DNA of 37,385 nt. It comes from CAZFDE01 sp964517795. GTDB lineage: Bacteria > Planctomycetota > Phycisphaerae > Sedimentisphaerales > Anaerobacaceae. Both the position numbers and the translations under genes were made by a program. The notes beneath the pieces were generated by a model. That model was not told the DNA's origin. It worked only from the letters and a program-made list of their open reading frames with translations, and did no database searches. Positions within the stretch are counted from its first letter, which is position 1. Every line of letters begins with the position of its first letter. This document shows positions 8,832 through 17,272 of this stretch, piece by piece. The stretch is taken from contig CAZFDE010000021.1 in assembly GCA_964517795.1 (NCBI GenBank), positions 1 through 37,385 on the forward strand, in the 5' to 3' direction.

Positions 8832-10690
8832 AACGAAATTTAATACTCATTTTAGTGACAGGGATATGTATGATGATGGTACCGAATACAGATGCGGATC
8901 AGGATCGGCTGGCGTGGTGGCGCGACGCCAAATTCGGGATGTTTATCCACTGGGGGCTGTACAGCGTCCCCGCGGGTAATTATAAGGGGCTCGAAGCCCC
9001 GTACATCTCTGAATGGATTATGAATTGGGCCACAATCCCGATCAGCGAATATGAGCAATACGCCAAACAATTTAACCCGACGAAATTCGATGCCGACCAA
9101 TGGGTTTTGCTGGCCAAAGAAGCCGGGATGAAGTATATCGTTATTACCTCCAAGCATCACGACGGCTTTGCGATGTACGATTCGAAAGTCTCCGATTACG
9201 ATATCGCCGATGCCTCGCCGTATCCGCACGATCCGATCAAATTGCTCGCCGAGGCCTGTCAAAAGCATGGCCTCAAACTGGGACTCTATTACTCCAATGA
9301 CCAGGACTGGCACGAGCCGAACGCATCGGGCAATGACTGGGATTTCGAGACGCCGGAGAATGAACGCGATTTTCAGCAGTTTCTCGATGACAAGGTCAAG
9401 CCGCAGGTGCGTGAACTGCTGACCCATTACGGCCCGATCGCGATCATCTGGTTCGATACGCCGAAGCTGATCAACGAGTCTCAGAGCCGCGAACTGGTGG
9501 ATCTGGTGCATGAGCTGCAGCCGGATTGCTTAGTCAACGGACGGGTTGGCAACGATCAGGGCGATTATGTCTGTTTCGGCGATAACCAGGTGCCCGGCGG
9601 CGTGACCGAAGGCGGATGGGAAACCTGTGCGACGATCAACGATTCGTGGGGCTACAAGGCCTTTGACAATAACTGGAAATCGGCCGAGACGATGCTTTGT
9701 TTACTGACAGATATCGTCAGTAAGGGCGGGACGTATCTCTTGAATGTCGGGCCGACGGCCGAGGGGATCATCCCCGAACCCAGTGCCGAGCGGCTGCGGG
9801 CCATGGGTGACTGGCTTTCCACCAATGGCGAAGCGATTTACGGGGCGGGGCCATCGCCGTATCCCGGGCCGTTTGAGTGGGGGACGATTACGACCAAGCC
9901 CGACAAGCTCTATGTGCATGTGTATGATCGGTCGTTGGATGAAGTCGTTTTATTCGGGCTGAAAAATAAAGTCGAAAAGGCCTATCTGCTGGCCGACAAA
10001 GGTCGTAATTTGCTGCGCGTGGAACAAATGCAGGATAACGCCCGCGATTGCCCGATACTGCGAATCGATCTGATAGGGCAACATCGGGATGAGCCGATTT
10101 CGGTGATTGTGCTGGAGATCGAAGGGCGGCCGCAGGTTGATTCCAAGATTGTTCAGCAGGCCGACGGCCGGGTGTACCTGGAGGCGTATCGGGCCGATAT
10201 CCAATCCCAAAGCGATCAGAAACCCAAGGTCGAAGGCGGCGGGATCGTTACTAACTGGAATACTACCGATGCTAAACTCAATTGGGATTTCACGATCGCC
10301 GAGCCCGGACGATATGACTGTATTATCCTGACCGCGGCCCATCACTGGAGCGGATTCAATGGCGGTCATCAAGTTCAAGTTGCTATTGACGATCAAAAAA
10401 TCGAAACGACCATCGATGATCAGGGACGATTGGATAATCGCAGCACGCTCACCCAGCAGGATGCGGTCACTGCGGCCGGGTCGATCCAGTTCGAAAAGCC
10501 CGGTAACTACCATGCCGAACTTTGTGCGACCAAGATGGTCGGATCGAAGTGGCTGGGTTTTCAGTTTAGAACGATGCTGCTGGTCCCCATCGAGCAGCGA
10601 TTTATGGAAGCGACGGCCTTCGTTGAGCCGCACGAACCGATCAAAAAAGAGATTGAGGAATTTCGCCAAAAACTTGAAGCATTAAAATAG
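8828..10690 (+). CDS. Alpha-L-fucosidase, GH29, with C-terminal beta-sandwich module
   Basis: This 620-residue GH29 enzyme has a signal peptide (about 1-23, ending TDA). I chose ATG 8828 over the in-frame ATG 8807 because it gives a clean signal peptide, forms an ATGA overlap with the upstream stop as elsewhere in this operon, and has AAAGGG just upstream. Catalytic-domain motifs are FGMFIHWGLYS, ITSKHHDGFAMYDS and IIWFD, with Asp210 as the likely nucleophile, then SKGGTYLLNVGPTA. Beyond about residue 440 there is an extra module of about 150 residues with LNWDFTIAEPGRYDCI and a later FEKPGNYHAEL. This pattern is typical of carbohydrate-binding-type beta sandwiches. A charged helical tail (EPIKKEIEEFRQKLEALK) follows. 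The other GH29 protein in this operon lacks the module. Confidence 0.93.
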   Translation: MKRNLILILVTGICMMMVPNTDADQDRLAWWRDAKFGMFIHWGLYSVPAGNYKGLEAPYISEWIMNWATIPISEYEQYAKQFNPTKFDADQWVLLAKEAGMKYIVITSKHHDGFAMYDSKVSDYDIADASPYPHDPIKLLAEACQKHGLKLGLYYSNDQDWHEPNASGNDWDFETPENERDFQQFLDDKVKPQVRELLTHYGPIAIIWFDTPKLINESQSRELVDLVHELQPDCLVNGRVGNDQGDYVCFGDNQVPGGVTEGGWETCATINDSWGYKAFDNNWKSAETMLCLLTDIVSKGGTYLLNVGPTAEGIIPEPSAERLRAMGDWLSTNGEAIYGAGPSPYPGPFEWGTITTKPDKLYVHVYDRSLDEVVLFGLKNKVEKAYLLADKGRNLLRVEQMQDNARDCPILRIDLIGQHRDEPISVIVLEIEGRPQVDSKIVQQADGRVYLEAYRADIQSQSDQKPKVEGGGIVTNWNTTDAKLNWDFTIAEPGRYDCIILTAAHHWSGFNGGHQVQVAIDDQKIETTIDDQGRLDNRSTLTQQDAVTAAGSIQFEKPGNYHAELCATKMVGSKWLGFQFRTMLLVPIEQRFMEATAFVEPHEPIKKEIEEFRQKLEALK

Positions 10691-10699
10691 GAGAACATA

Positions 10700-12823
10700 A
10701 TGAAACGCAACAGCTTTATCATTTTCATATTGATCGCAATCATCAGCGTATCGCTGTCCGGCGAAACACAGCAAACCGCCTGCGGCCAGATCGCAGCCAT
10801 GCAAAAATACGAGCCAAAGGTGCCGTACACCTTCGAGCAGCTCTCGCCGAGCTGTATCGGGGCCGACGGCCGCTGGCAAAAGGTCCTGCAGGTCGTCACC
10901 GATGGTTGGATCACGCGGATGGCTAAGACCGATGACCCGACATTCCACTCGATGATCTACGCCAAAAAATGGGACGAGGTCAAGATCGATGCCGGCGCGC
11001 TGGGGATCTATGCGGCTGGCGGGATCGTGCGGCTGGGCCGACTGTTGCCCGATAGCTGGCTGGGTAAACATTACCGAAACGAGTGGTTACCGAAAGTGCT
11101 GGATTCGCAACTGCCCTCGGGCTATATCGGCACCGGCTATGGCGAAGGCTGCTACAATATGGACTATGACACGATGTCCACCTACAAAACGCCGATTCCC
11201 AAGTATGAACTGCTGAACACCGACCTGATGTTCGATCTGCTGCTTTATGAATACGAATTCTCCGGCGATCCGAAGGTCCTCGATGTGATCGTCAAGCTCA
11301 AAGATTTTGTCCTTGAAAATTATCTCAAACCCGGCGCGATGCCCACCAAGCAGCTCGGTACACCGCACTGGGTGGCGATCTTTCGCTACCTGAACAGGGT
11401 GTACCGCTATACCGGTGACGAGAAGATTATCGAATATCTCGACGCCTACTACCAGACCAGGCGTTATAACTTCAAGGGCTGGATGACCAAAAAACGCATG
11501 CATCACCATCTGCCGGATCTGTGTTATACGATTCAGGCGCCGGTGACGATGTATCACTTTACCGGTGATAACGAATTGCTGGATTTATCCTTGCAGGGAT
11601 TCGAGAATATCGAAAACTTTGCGCTGCAGACGACCGGTGTGCCGACCGGTGTCGAGATCACATTGGAAAAGGGCTGCCGCAAGTACACCGAGCACTGCGG
11701 CGTGGTCGAGTGGATCAACGCCTGTACGCGGCTGCTGCGCAGCACCGGCGAGGTACGCTTTGCCGATGTGGCCGAACGCTGCATGCACAATGCCTATTTC
11801 GGCAGCAAAAGCCCCGACGGCCTTTGCCTGACGTATTATCACACGATGAATCAGCTTTTTGCGACGACCTGGACGGGCCAGTATCTGCGTGATTACGAAC
11901 CGTCGAGCACCTTCAACGGCGAATACAATATGCTGCACAGTCCGGGCTGCTGCAACGCGATTACGTCCAAGTCCTTCCCGCAATTTCTGCGAAATGCGGT
12001 GCTGCGATCCCGCGACGGCGGCTTCGTCATCGTTTTTTACGGTCCGATGCACGCCCAGTTTGAGCACGAAAAAGCGGGTCGGGTCAAACTCGCGCAACAG
12101 ACCGATTACCCATACGAAGATCAAATCAAAATCGTGGTTACCGAGGTCGAACAGCAGGCCGCATTCCCGCTTCATCTGCGGATTCCCGGCTGGTGCCGAA
12201 AGGCCGAGATCAAGCTCAACGGCTCGCCCGTGGAAAATGAAATCAAGGCCGGGACGTTTTTGGCGCTCAATCGCACATGGGAAAGGGGCGATACGATCGA
12301 AATCGCTTTCGATTTTCCGATTACGCTGGATTGGGACAATTCGCCGGCCGCCGGCCGCGGGGCGGCTATCGTCCGCGGCCCGGTGGTCTTTGCCTTGCCT
12401 GTCAGTGCCGACTGGCAGTATATCGGCACCGGTACGCCGGGCGATGTCAATGCGATCGAGGCGTGGAACGTCCTTTATGACGGCAAGAGTATATGGAACG
12501 TCGCGCTGCAGTTGGATTTGACCAATCCCGAAAACTCGCTGGAGAAAGTCAAACTCGATGTTCCCGATAATAGCCAGCCGTGGAAATATCCGCCGTTCGG
12601 CTACAAGGTCAAGGCGAAAGTGATTCCGCACTGGGAACTGGACCGGATCAGCTCAAAGCCCAACACGCCGGCGATTCCGGAAAAGATCGAGCCGTCCGAC
12701 GAGACCATTACGGTGACGCTGGTGCCGTTCGGCTTTACGCAATTGCGAATGACGGTACTGCCGGTCCTCAAGGCCGAGGCCAAACAGACCGTCGAACACG
12801 GCCAGTCCAAGGAAGATATCTGA
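10700..12823 (+). CDS. GH127 beta-L-arabinofuranosidase-like glycosidase (DUF1680), secreted
   Basis: This 707-residue protein has a signal peptide (about 1-20) and an (alpha/alpha)6-barrel fold typical of GH127. Family members release beta-L-arabinofuranose using a zinc-bound cysteine nucleophile. The four expected zinc and catalytic positions can be placed here: Glu331 and Cys333 in YTEHCGVVEW, and the pair Cys417-Cys418 in SPGCCNAI. A beta-rich C-terminal half contains LRIPGWCRKAEIKLNG and WERGDTIEIAFDFP. The Shine-Dalgarno AGGAG begins inside the upstream stop, nine bases before ATG 10700. GH127 is functionally mixed, and some relatives act on other sugars, so arabinofuranose specificity is inferred. 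This is the last gene of the tightly packed part of the operon. Confidence 0.88.
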   Translation: MKRNSFIIFILIAIISVSLSGETQQTACGQIAAMQKYEPKVPYTFEQLSPSCIGADGRWQKVLQVVTDGWITRMAKTDDPTFHSMIYAKKWDEVKIDAGALGIYAAGGIVRLGRLLPDSWLGKHYRNEWLPKVLDSQLPSGYIGTGYGEGCYNMDYDTMSTYKTPIPKYELLNTDLMFDLLLYEYEFSGDPKVLDVIVKLKDFVLENYLKPGAMPTKQLGTPHWVAIFRYLNRVYRYTGDEKIIEYLDAYYQTRRYNFKGWMTKKRMHHHLPDLCYTIQAPVTMYHFTGDNELLDLSLQGFENIENFALQTTGVPTGVEITLEKGCRKYTEHCGVVEWINACTRLLRSTGEVRFADVAERCMHNAYFGSKSPDGLCLTYYHTMNQLFATTWTGQYLRDYEPSSTFNGEYNMLHSPGCCNAITSKSFPQFLRNAVLRSRDGGFVIVFYGPMHAQFEHEKAGRVKLAQQTDYPYEDQIKIVVTEVEQQAAFPLHLRIPGWCRKAEIKLNGSPVENEIKAGTFLALNRTWERGDTIEIAFDFPITLDWDNSPAAGRGAAIVRGPVVFALPVSADWQYIGTGTPGDVNAIEAWNVLYDGKSIWNVALQLDLTNPENSLEKVKLDVPDNSQPWKYPPFGYKVKAKVIPHWELDRISSKPNTPAIPEKIEPSDETITVTLVPFGFTQLRMTVLPVLKAEAKQTVEHGQSKEDI

Positions 12824-12858
12824 TTACGTTTAAATCATGCGTGCTTCGTATATCCCTC

Positions 12859-12888
12859 TTGATAAAATCATATTTTAGGTGATATAAT
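12859..12888 (+). promoter_or_regulatory. Sigma70-type promoter for the GH38 gene
   Basis: TTGATA (12859-12864) and TATAAT (12883-12888) are separated by 18 bases in the 125-base spacer between the GH127 and GH38 genes. The -10 box is perfect and the -35 box differs from TTGACA by one base. Transcription would start near 12895, about 55 bases before the GTG start. It would give the cytosolic mannosidase its own expression apart from the upstream operon. Confidence 0.6.
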
Positions 12889-12948
12889 CAACGGCATCAG
12901 ATATAAATCTATTTAATGGTATCAGAAATGATAGGCAGGGTATAAACG

Positions 12949-15453
12949 GTGACTAACAAAAGAGTTCATTTGGTGTGTAACGCTCATCTGGATCCCGTCT
13001 GGCTGTGGCTATGGCAGGATGGTCTGGCGGAAACACTTTCAACATTCAGAACAGCAGTCGAATTTTGCGAAAACAACGAGGATTTCATATTCAATCATAA
13101 CGAGTCGCTGCTGTATCAATGGGTCGAAGAATACGATCCGGAGCTTTTTGATCGCATCCAAAAAATGGTTCAGGCCGGGCGATGGAACATTATGGGCGGA
13201 TGGTTTGTTCAACCTGACTGCAATATGCCTGCCGGCGAATCGTTTGTTCGCCATATCGTCAAAGGCAAAAATTATTTCAAGGAAAAATTCGGTGTCGATG
13301 TGACTACCGCGATCAATTTCGATCCGTTCGGTCATTCGCGCGGCCTGGTTCAGCTCTTGGCCAAAAGCGGGTATGATTCCTACCTGTTCGGCAGGCCCTG
13401 GCAAAGCTTTTTCCCACTTGAGGAACCGGATTTTATCTGGATCGGCTTTGACGGTTCAGAAATCATGGCACACCGGTTTGCTGCATTGCCCGAACAAATG
13501 TATAACAATCACAAAGGGAAAGCTGCTGAAAAGATTGAGAATCGGCTTGTGAAATATGGCGATTCGCACCCGAGCCTGATCCCGTGGGGAATCGGCAATC
13601 ACGGCGGCGGCCCTTCAAAAATCGATTTAGCGGCCATTAATCAACTCATCTCGGAGCACAATGACATCGAACTGATTCATTCCACGCCGCAGGCCTACTT
13701 CAAGGAATTATCGAACAAACGCAGTGCCCTTCAAAAAGTCGACCGTGATTTGAATCCGTGGGCGGTCGGCTGTTATTCGTCCATGATCCGGATCAAACAG
13801 CTCAACCGGCGTCTGGAAAACGAAATCTATATGCTTGAAAAAATGGCAACCAGCGCCGGTATTCAAGGCTTGATCGATTATCCTGAAAACGAAATCAACG
13901 ATGCGCTATGGGATCTGTTATTCGCCCAGTTCCACGATATTTTACCGGGCTCGGCCACCCAGATCGCAGAATCCGCTTCGATACGGATGCTGAGTCATGG
14001 CATCGAAATTGCCGAACGGGCAAAGGCCAAAGCGTTTTTTGCGTTGTGTTCAGGTCAGCCGAAAGCCAACGAAGGTCAAATCCCCATTCTCGTTTACAAC
14101 CCACACCCATTCGATATCGAGGACGCGGTTGAATGTGAATTTATACTTGAGGATAATGCTTCTTCCGATCGCTTCACTGAGGTTGCGGTATATTGCGATG
14201 ATCGGAAGCTTTTCACTCAGGTTGAACAGGAGTCTAGTAACTGTAATACCATTGAATGGCATAAAAAAGTGGTATTTCACGCGAACCTCAAGGCCGGTCA
14301 GATGAATCGATTCGATTGCCGATTGAAGGTTCTCGATGCCAAACCCGCCATTCAATTTTCACCGGCAAACAATGTGTTTGATTTTAGAACCGATCGTGTT
14401 GCGATAAAGGTCAACCAACAGACAGGTTTGATCGATCGATACAGCATCGATGGCGTTGATTATCTGGCCGCGGATGCGTTCAAGCCCATTATTATCGAGG
14501 ACACCGAAGACAGTTGGGAACAGATAGCGGTATCTTTTAAAAAGGTTATCGGATCTTTTGAACTGGTTTCCCCTCAGCAGGCCGCAGACGTTTCCGGGCT
14601 TCGGGCAGAAGAACTTGCCCCGGTCCGTGTTATCGAGGATGGACCAGTCCGCACCGTCGTCGAAGCGATCTTCAACTATAGAAATTCTTATCTGATCCAG
14701 CGCTATTCGCTTCCCAAGATCGGAACCGAACTGGGGGTGTCGATTCGGGTGTACTGGTTTGAGAAAAACAAGATGCTGAAGCTCTCGGTGCCGACAGTGC
14801 TTCAAGAGAGTAAATATTACGGCCAGGTCGCATACGGCTGTCAATACCTGCCGGACAACGGCAATGAGGCGGTCGCTCAAAAATGGGTATCGGTTATCGC
14901 GCAAACGCAGCAGCGGGCTCTTGTGGCGATCAATGACGGCACCTATTCATCAAGTTTTGAAAATGGTCAGTTGTATCTGACCCTGCTTCGATCGCCGGCC
15001 TATTCCTGCGGACCTGCCGATAGTGCTGAGATGGTCACCCAGAACCGATTTGCCCCTCGGATCGACCAGGGCGAACGAATGTTCAACTTCTGGTTCGACG
15101 GCTGCCGGGCAGACCAGATTGCAGCCTATGACAGGAAAGCCCTTGCCAAGAATGAAAAACCGATGGCACTCTCGTATTTTCCCTCGGGTAAAGGGCAACT
15201 GCCGCTTGCATTTGCATTGTTGAATGATGATGTTATTCAGCTACAGTCGGCCAAAAAGGCAGAAAAAAGCGATGATATCATACTGCGGTGCTATAATCCT
15301 TCTGAGCACGAAGCGTCGACGATAATTGAGATCCCCTTATTCAATATCCAGGAAAACCTGACATTCGGTCCGTTTGAGGTGAAGACACTGAAGGTGACCC
15401 AAGCCGGCGCACTGACCGAAACCGACCTGCTGGAAAATGAAATACGCGATTAA
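12949..15453 (+). CDS. Alpha-mannosidase, GH38, cytosolic
   Basis: This 834-residue GH38 enzyme cleaves terminal alpha-D-mannose using a zinc-dependent retaining mechanism. The zinc site begins with HLDPVW (His13, Asp15), and the nucleophile motif is NFDPFGHS (Asp125). GNHGGGPSK probably carries a further zinc-ligand histidine. FAQFHDILPGS is another family block, and a large beta-sandwich C-terminal half follows. There is no signal peptide, so unlike the upstream glycosidases it acts in the cytoplasm on imported oligosaccharides. The GTG start 12949 begins directly at the family N-terminus (TNKRVHLVCNAHLDP) with only a moderate Shine-Dalgarno (GGCAGGG). It has its own promoter upstream and an AT-rich spacer downstream. 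Confidence 0.93.
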   Translation: MTNKRVHLVCNAHLDPVWLWLWQDGLAETLSTFRTAVEFCENNEDFIFNHNESLLYQWVEEYDPELFDRIQKMVQAGRWNIMGGWFVQPDCNMPAGESFVRHIVKGKNYFKEKFGVDVTTAINFDPFGHSRGLVQLLAKSGYDSYLFGRPWQSFFPLEEPDFIWIGFDGSEIMAHRFAALPEQMYNNHKGKAAEKIENRLVKYGDSHPSLIPWGIGNHGGGPSKIDLAAINQLISEHNDIELIHSTPQAYFKELSNKRSALQKVDRDLNPWAVGCYSSMIRIKQLNRRLENEIYMLEKMATSAGIQGLIDYPENEINDALWDLLFAQFHDILPGSATQIAESASIRMLSHGIEIAERAKAKAFFALCSGQPKANEGQIPILVYNPHPFDIEDAVECEFILEDNASSDRFTEVAVYCDDRKLFTQVEQESSNCNTIEWHKKVVFHANLKAGQMNRFDCRLKVLDAKPAIQFSPANNVFDFRTDRVAIKVNQQTGLIDRYSIDGVDYLAADAFKPIIIEDTEDSWEQIAVSFKKVIGSFELVSPQQAADVSGLRAEELAPVRVIEDGPVRTVVEAIFNYRNSYLIQRYSLPKIGTELGVSIRVYWFEKNKMLKLSVPTVLQESKYYGQVAYGCQYLPDNGNEAVAQKWVSVIAQTQQRALVAINDGTYSSSFENGQLYLTLLRSPAYSCGPADSAEMVTQNRFAPRIDQGERMFNFWFDGCRADQIAAYDRKALAKNEKPMALSYFPSGKGQLPLAFALLNDDVIQLQSAKKAEKSDDIILRCYNPSEHEASTIIEIPLFNIQENLTFGPFEVKTLKVTQAGALTETDLLENEIRD

Positions 15454-15754
15454 TTTGCTTTTTAGAAGGGTCTGAGTGTTAGTATATGAGCGATTCGTTT
15501 GTGTGGACATTCAATTTCGTTGAAGATTTTTTCTGGATCATTGTCAGTTTATCATCTAATGGCTTCCACTCATAATTGAGACATACCCATAGGTACAATC
15601 CTGAATTAAATACAGGAAATCACTGATTTTTTAATCACTGTAAAATAATATATATGGAACAATTAAAATTGAATCTCGCAAACAGATGGACTATCTTATA
15701 AAAACATCGGATAGAATGTTGGCTTTAGGAATACTATTCTTTGGGAGATGGCAG
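15454..15754. other. AT-rich intergenic spacer
   Basis: These 301 bases between the GH38 stop and the malQ start are clearly more AT-rich than the flanking genes. I see no convincing coding frame or RNA gene. The only recognised elements are a promoter candidate near the 3' end and a run of AT around 15633-15655. No clear terminator hairpin with a T-run was found after the GH38 stop. The spacer marks the boundary between the polysaccharide operon and the glucan/trehalose genes. Confidence 0.6.
15669..15697 (+). promoter_or_regulatory. Candidate promoter for malQ
   Basis: TTGAAT (15669-15674) and TATCTT (15692-15697) are spaced by 17 bases. Transcription would begin near 15704, about 50 bases before ATG 15755. 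This would place an upstream in-frame ATG (15686) before the transcript and supports the shorter malQ start. Both boxes depart from consensus, so this is only a candidate. Confidence 0.4.
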
Positions 15755-17254
15755 ATGAATAAACGGACAAGCGGGATACTGCTGCATATTACATCATTGC
15801 CGGGCGGGTACGGGATTGGTGATATGGGGCCTGCGGCCTATCGGTTTGCGGATTTCCTGGTTCGCGGGCGACAAAGCCATTGGCAAATCCTGCCATTGAA
15901 TCCCCCGCACAGCATGACGAATATCACGCCCTATAATTGCCTTTCGGCGTTTGCAGGTAATTTGTATTTGATCAGCCCCGATAAGCTGGTCGAATCGGGT
16001 TATCTGAAAAAAACAGACATCACCGGTGCGTCAAACTTTGATCAAGGCGTATTGGATTATAAAATGGCCGGGATATACCGAAGAAAACTGTTCGATAAAG
16101 TACTGGCCGGATTTCAGATTGTCGGCGACAAATCCAAATACAATCAGTTTTGCGGAGAAAATAACGATTGGTTAGCCGATTATGCGTTGTTTATGGCACT
16201 GAGCGACCGGTTTGGCACAACCGACTGGTCTCTGTGGCCGAAGGCGATCCGTGATCGGCAGCCGGCGGCATTGAAAGCGGCGGCCAAAGAGATGAAAGAC
16301 GAATGTGAACGTGAAATGGTGCGACAATTTTTGTTTTTTGAGCAATGGTTCGCAGTCAAGCAGTATTGCAATGACCACGGGATCAGCATCATCGGGGATA
16401 TGCCGATTTATGTCGCGTACCAAAGTGCGGATGTCTGGGCGCATCAGGAAATATTCAAGCTGGATCAGCAACGCCGGCCGCAGTTTATTTCGGGTGTACC
16501 GCCGGATGCATTCAGCCGTACCGGTCAACTCTGGGGCAATCCGGTGTATGACTGGGCGGCCCTGAGAAAACGCGGTTACGACTGGTGGGTGATGCGGATG
16601 CGACAGAATCTGACCTTATATGATATGGTACGAATCGACCATTTCCGCGGCTTGGTGCAGTATTGGCAGGTGCCCGCCGAAGATCGTGTGGCCACGCACG
16701 GAAAATGGGTAGACGGTCCCGGAGCGGATTTGTTCCGGACGCTCAATAAGTATTTCCCGGCCGCTCCGATTATTGCCGAAGATTTGGGCTATATTACTCC
16801 GGATGTGCGCGAACTGGCGGCCGAATTAGGCCTGCCCGGGATGAAGGTTCTGCTGTTTGCGTTTGATGATGTGACCGGCCAAAATGCCTATTTACCGCAT
16901 CATCATGTTGAAAATGCGGTAGTGTATACCGGTACACACGATAATAATACGGTACGTGGGTGGTTCGAGAAAGAGGCAACTTCCAAGCAGAAAAAGGCAT
17001 TGTTTGCATATCTTGGACGGCAGCTTGCGACGGGGGATTTGCCGCGCGAATTCGTGCGGATGGCAATGCAGTCGGTGGCCTTGACTACGATCATCCCGAT
17101 GCAGGACCTTTTGGGATTGGGCAATGAAGCGCGGATGAATCACCCGGCCAAGAAACGCGGTAATTGGCGGTGGCGGCTCAAAACCGGGCAGGTTATCAAT
17201 AATACTGTAGCTGACGAGTTGGGAAAACTAACACAACTCTACGGCCGCGGATGA
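15755..17254 (+). CDS. malQ: 4-alpha-glucanotransferase (amylomaltase), GH77
   Basis: This 499-residue enzyme transfers alpha-1,4-glucan segments between maltooligosaccharides in the cytoplasm. Catalytic blocks are VRIDHFRGL (Asp295, nucleophile), IIAEDLG (Glu342, acid/base) and THDNNT (Asp396). Their spacing matches bacterial amylomaltases of about 500 residues. The N-terminus RTSGILLHITSLPGGYGIGDMG is typical. ATG 15755 is chosen over the in-frame ATG 15686 because GGGAG lies seven bases upstream and because the extra 23 residues are not part of the family. It faces a - strand operon containing treY and treZ, which use the same maltooligosaccharides, so MalQ could remodel chains for trehalose synthesis. 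Confidence 0.96.
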   Translation: MNKRTSGILLHITSLPGGYGIGDMGPAAYRFADFLVRGRQSHWQILPLNPPHSMTNITPYNCLSAFAGNLYLISPDKLVESGYLKKTDITGASNFDQGVLDYKMAGIYRRKLFDKVLAGFQIVGDKSKYNQFCGENNDWLADYALFMALSDRFGTTDWSLWPKAIRDRQPAALKAAAKEMKDECEREMVRQFLFFEQWFAVKQYCNDHGISIIGDMPIYVAYQSADVWAHQEIFKLDQQRRPQFISGVPPDAFSRTGQLWGNPVYDWAALRKRGYDWWVMRMRQNLTLYDMVRIDHFRGLVQYWQVPAEDRVATHGKWVDGPGADLFRTLNKYFPAAPIIAEDLGYITPDVRELAAELGLPGMKVLLFAFDDVTGQNAYLPHHHVENAVVYTGTHDNNTVRGWFEKEATSKQKKALFAYLGRQLATGDLPREFVRMAMQSVALTTIIPMQDLLGLGNEARMNHPAKKRGNWRWRLKTGQVINNTVADELGKLTQLYGRG

Positions 17255-17272
17255 TTGTATTCTATTATAGTA

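Noticed and set aside
11585..12631. A 348-codon open frame on the - strand opposite the GH127 gene
   Set aside because: It lies wholly antisense to a confidently identified gene, has low-complexity Arg/Gly/Asp-rich composition and matches no family I recognise. GC-biased codon use in the real gene explains it.
15686..15754. A 23-residue N-terminal extension of MalQ
   Set aside because: It is outside the family N-terminus, lacks a ribosome site and overlaps the promoter candidate. ATG 15755 has GGGAG at the right distance.
17255..17272. Terminator between the convergent malQ and antiporter genes
   Set aside because: Only 18 AT-rich bases separate the stops and I could not draw a stable GC-containing stem.
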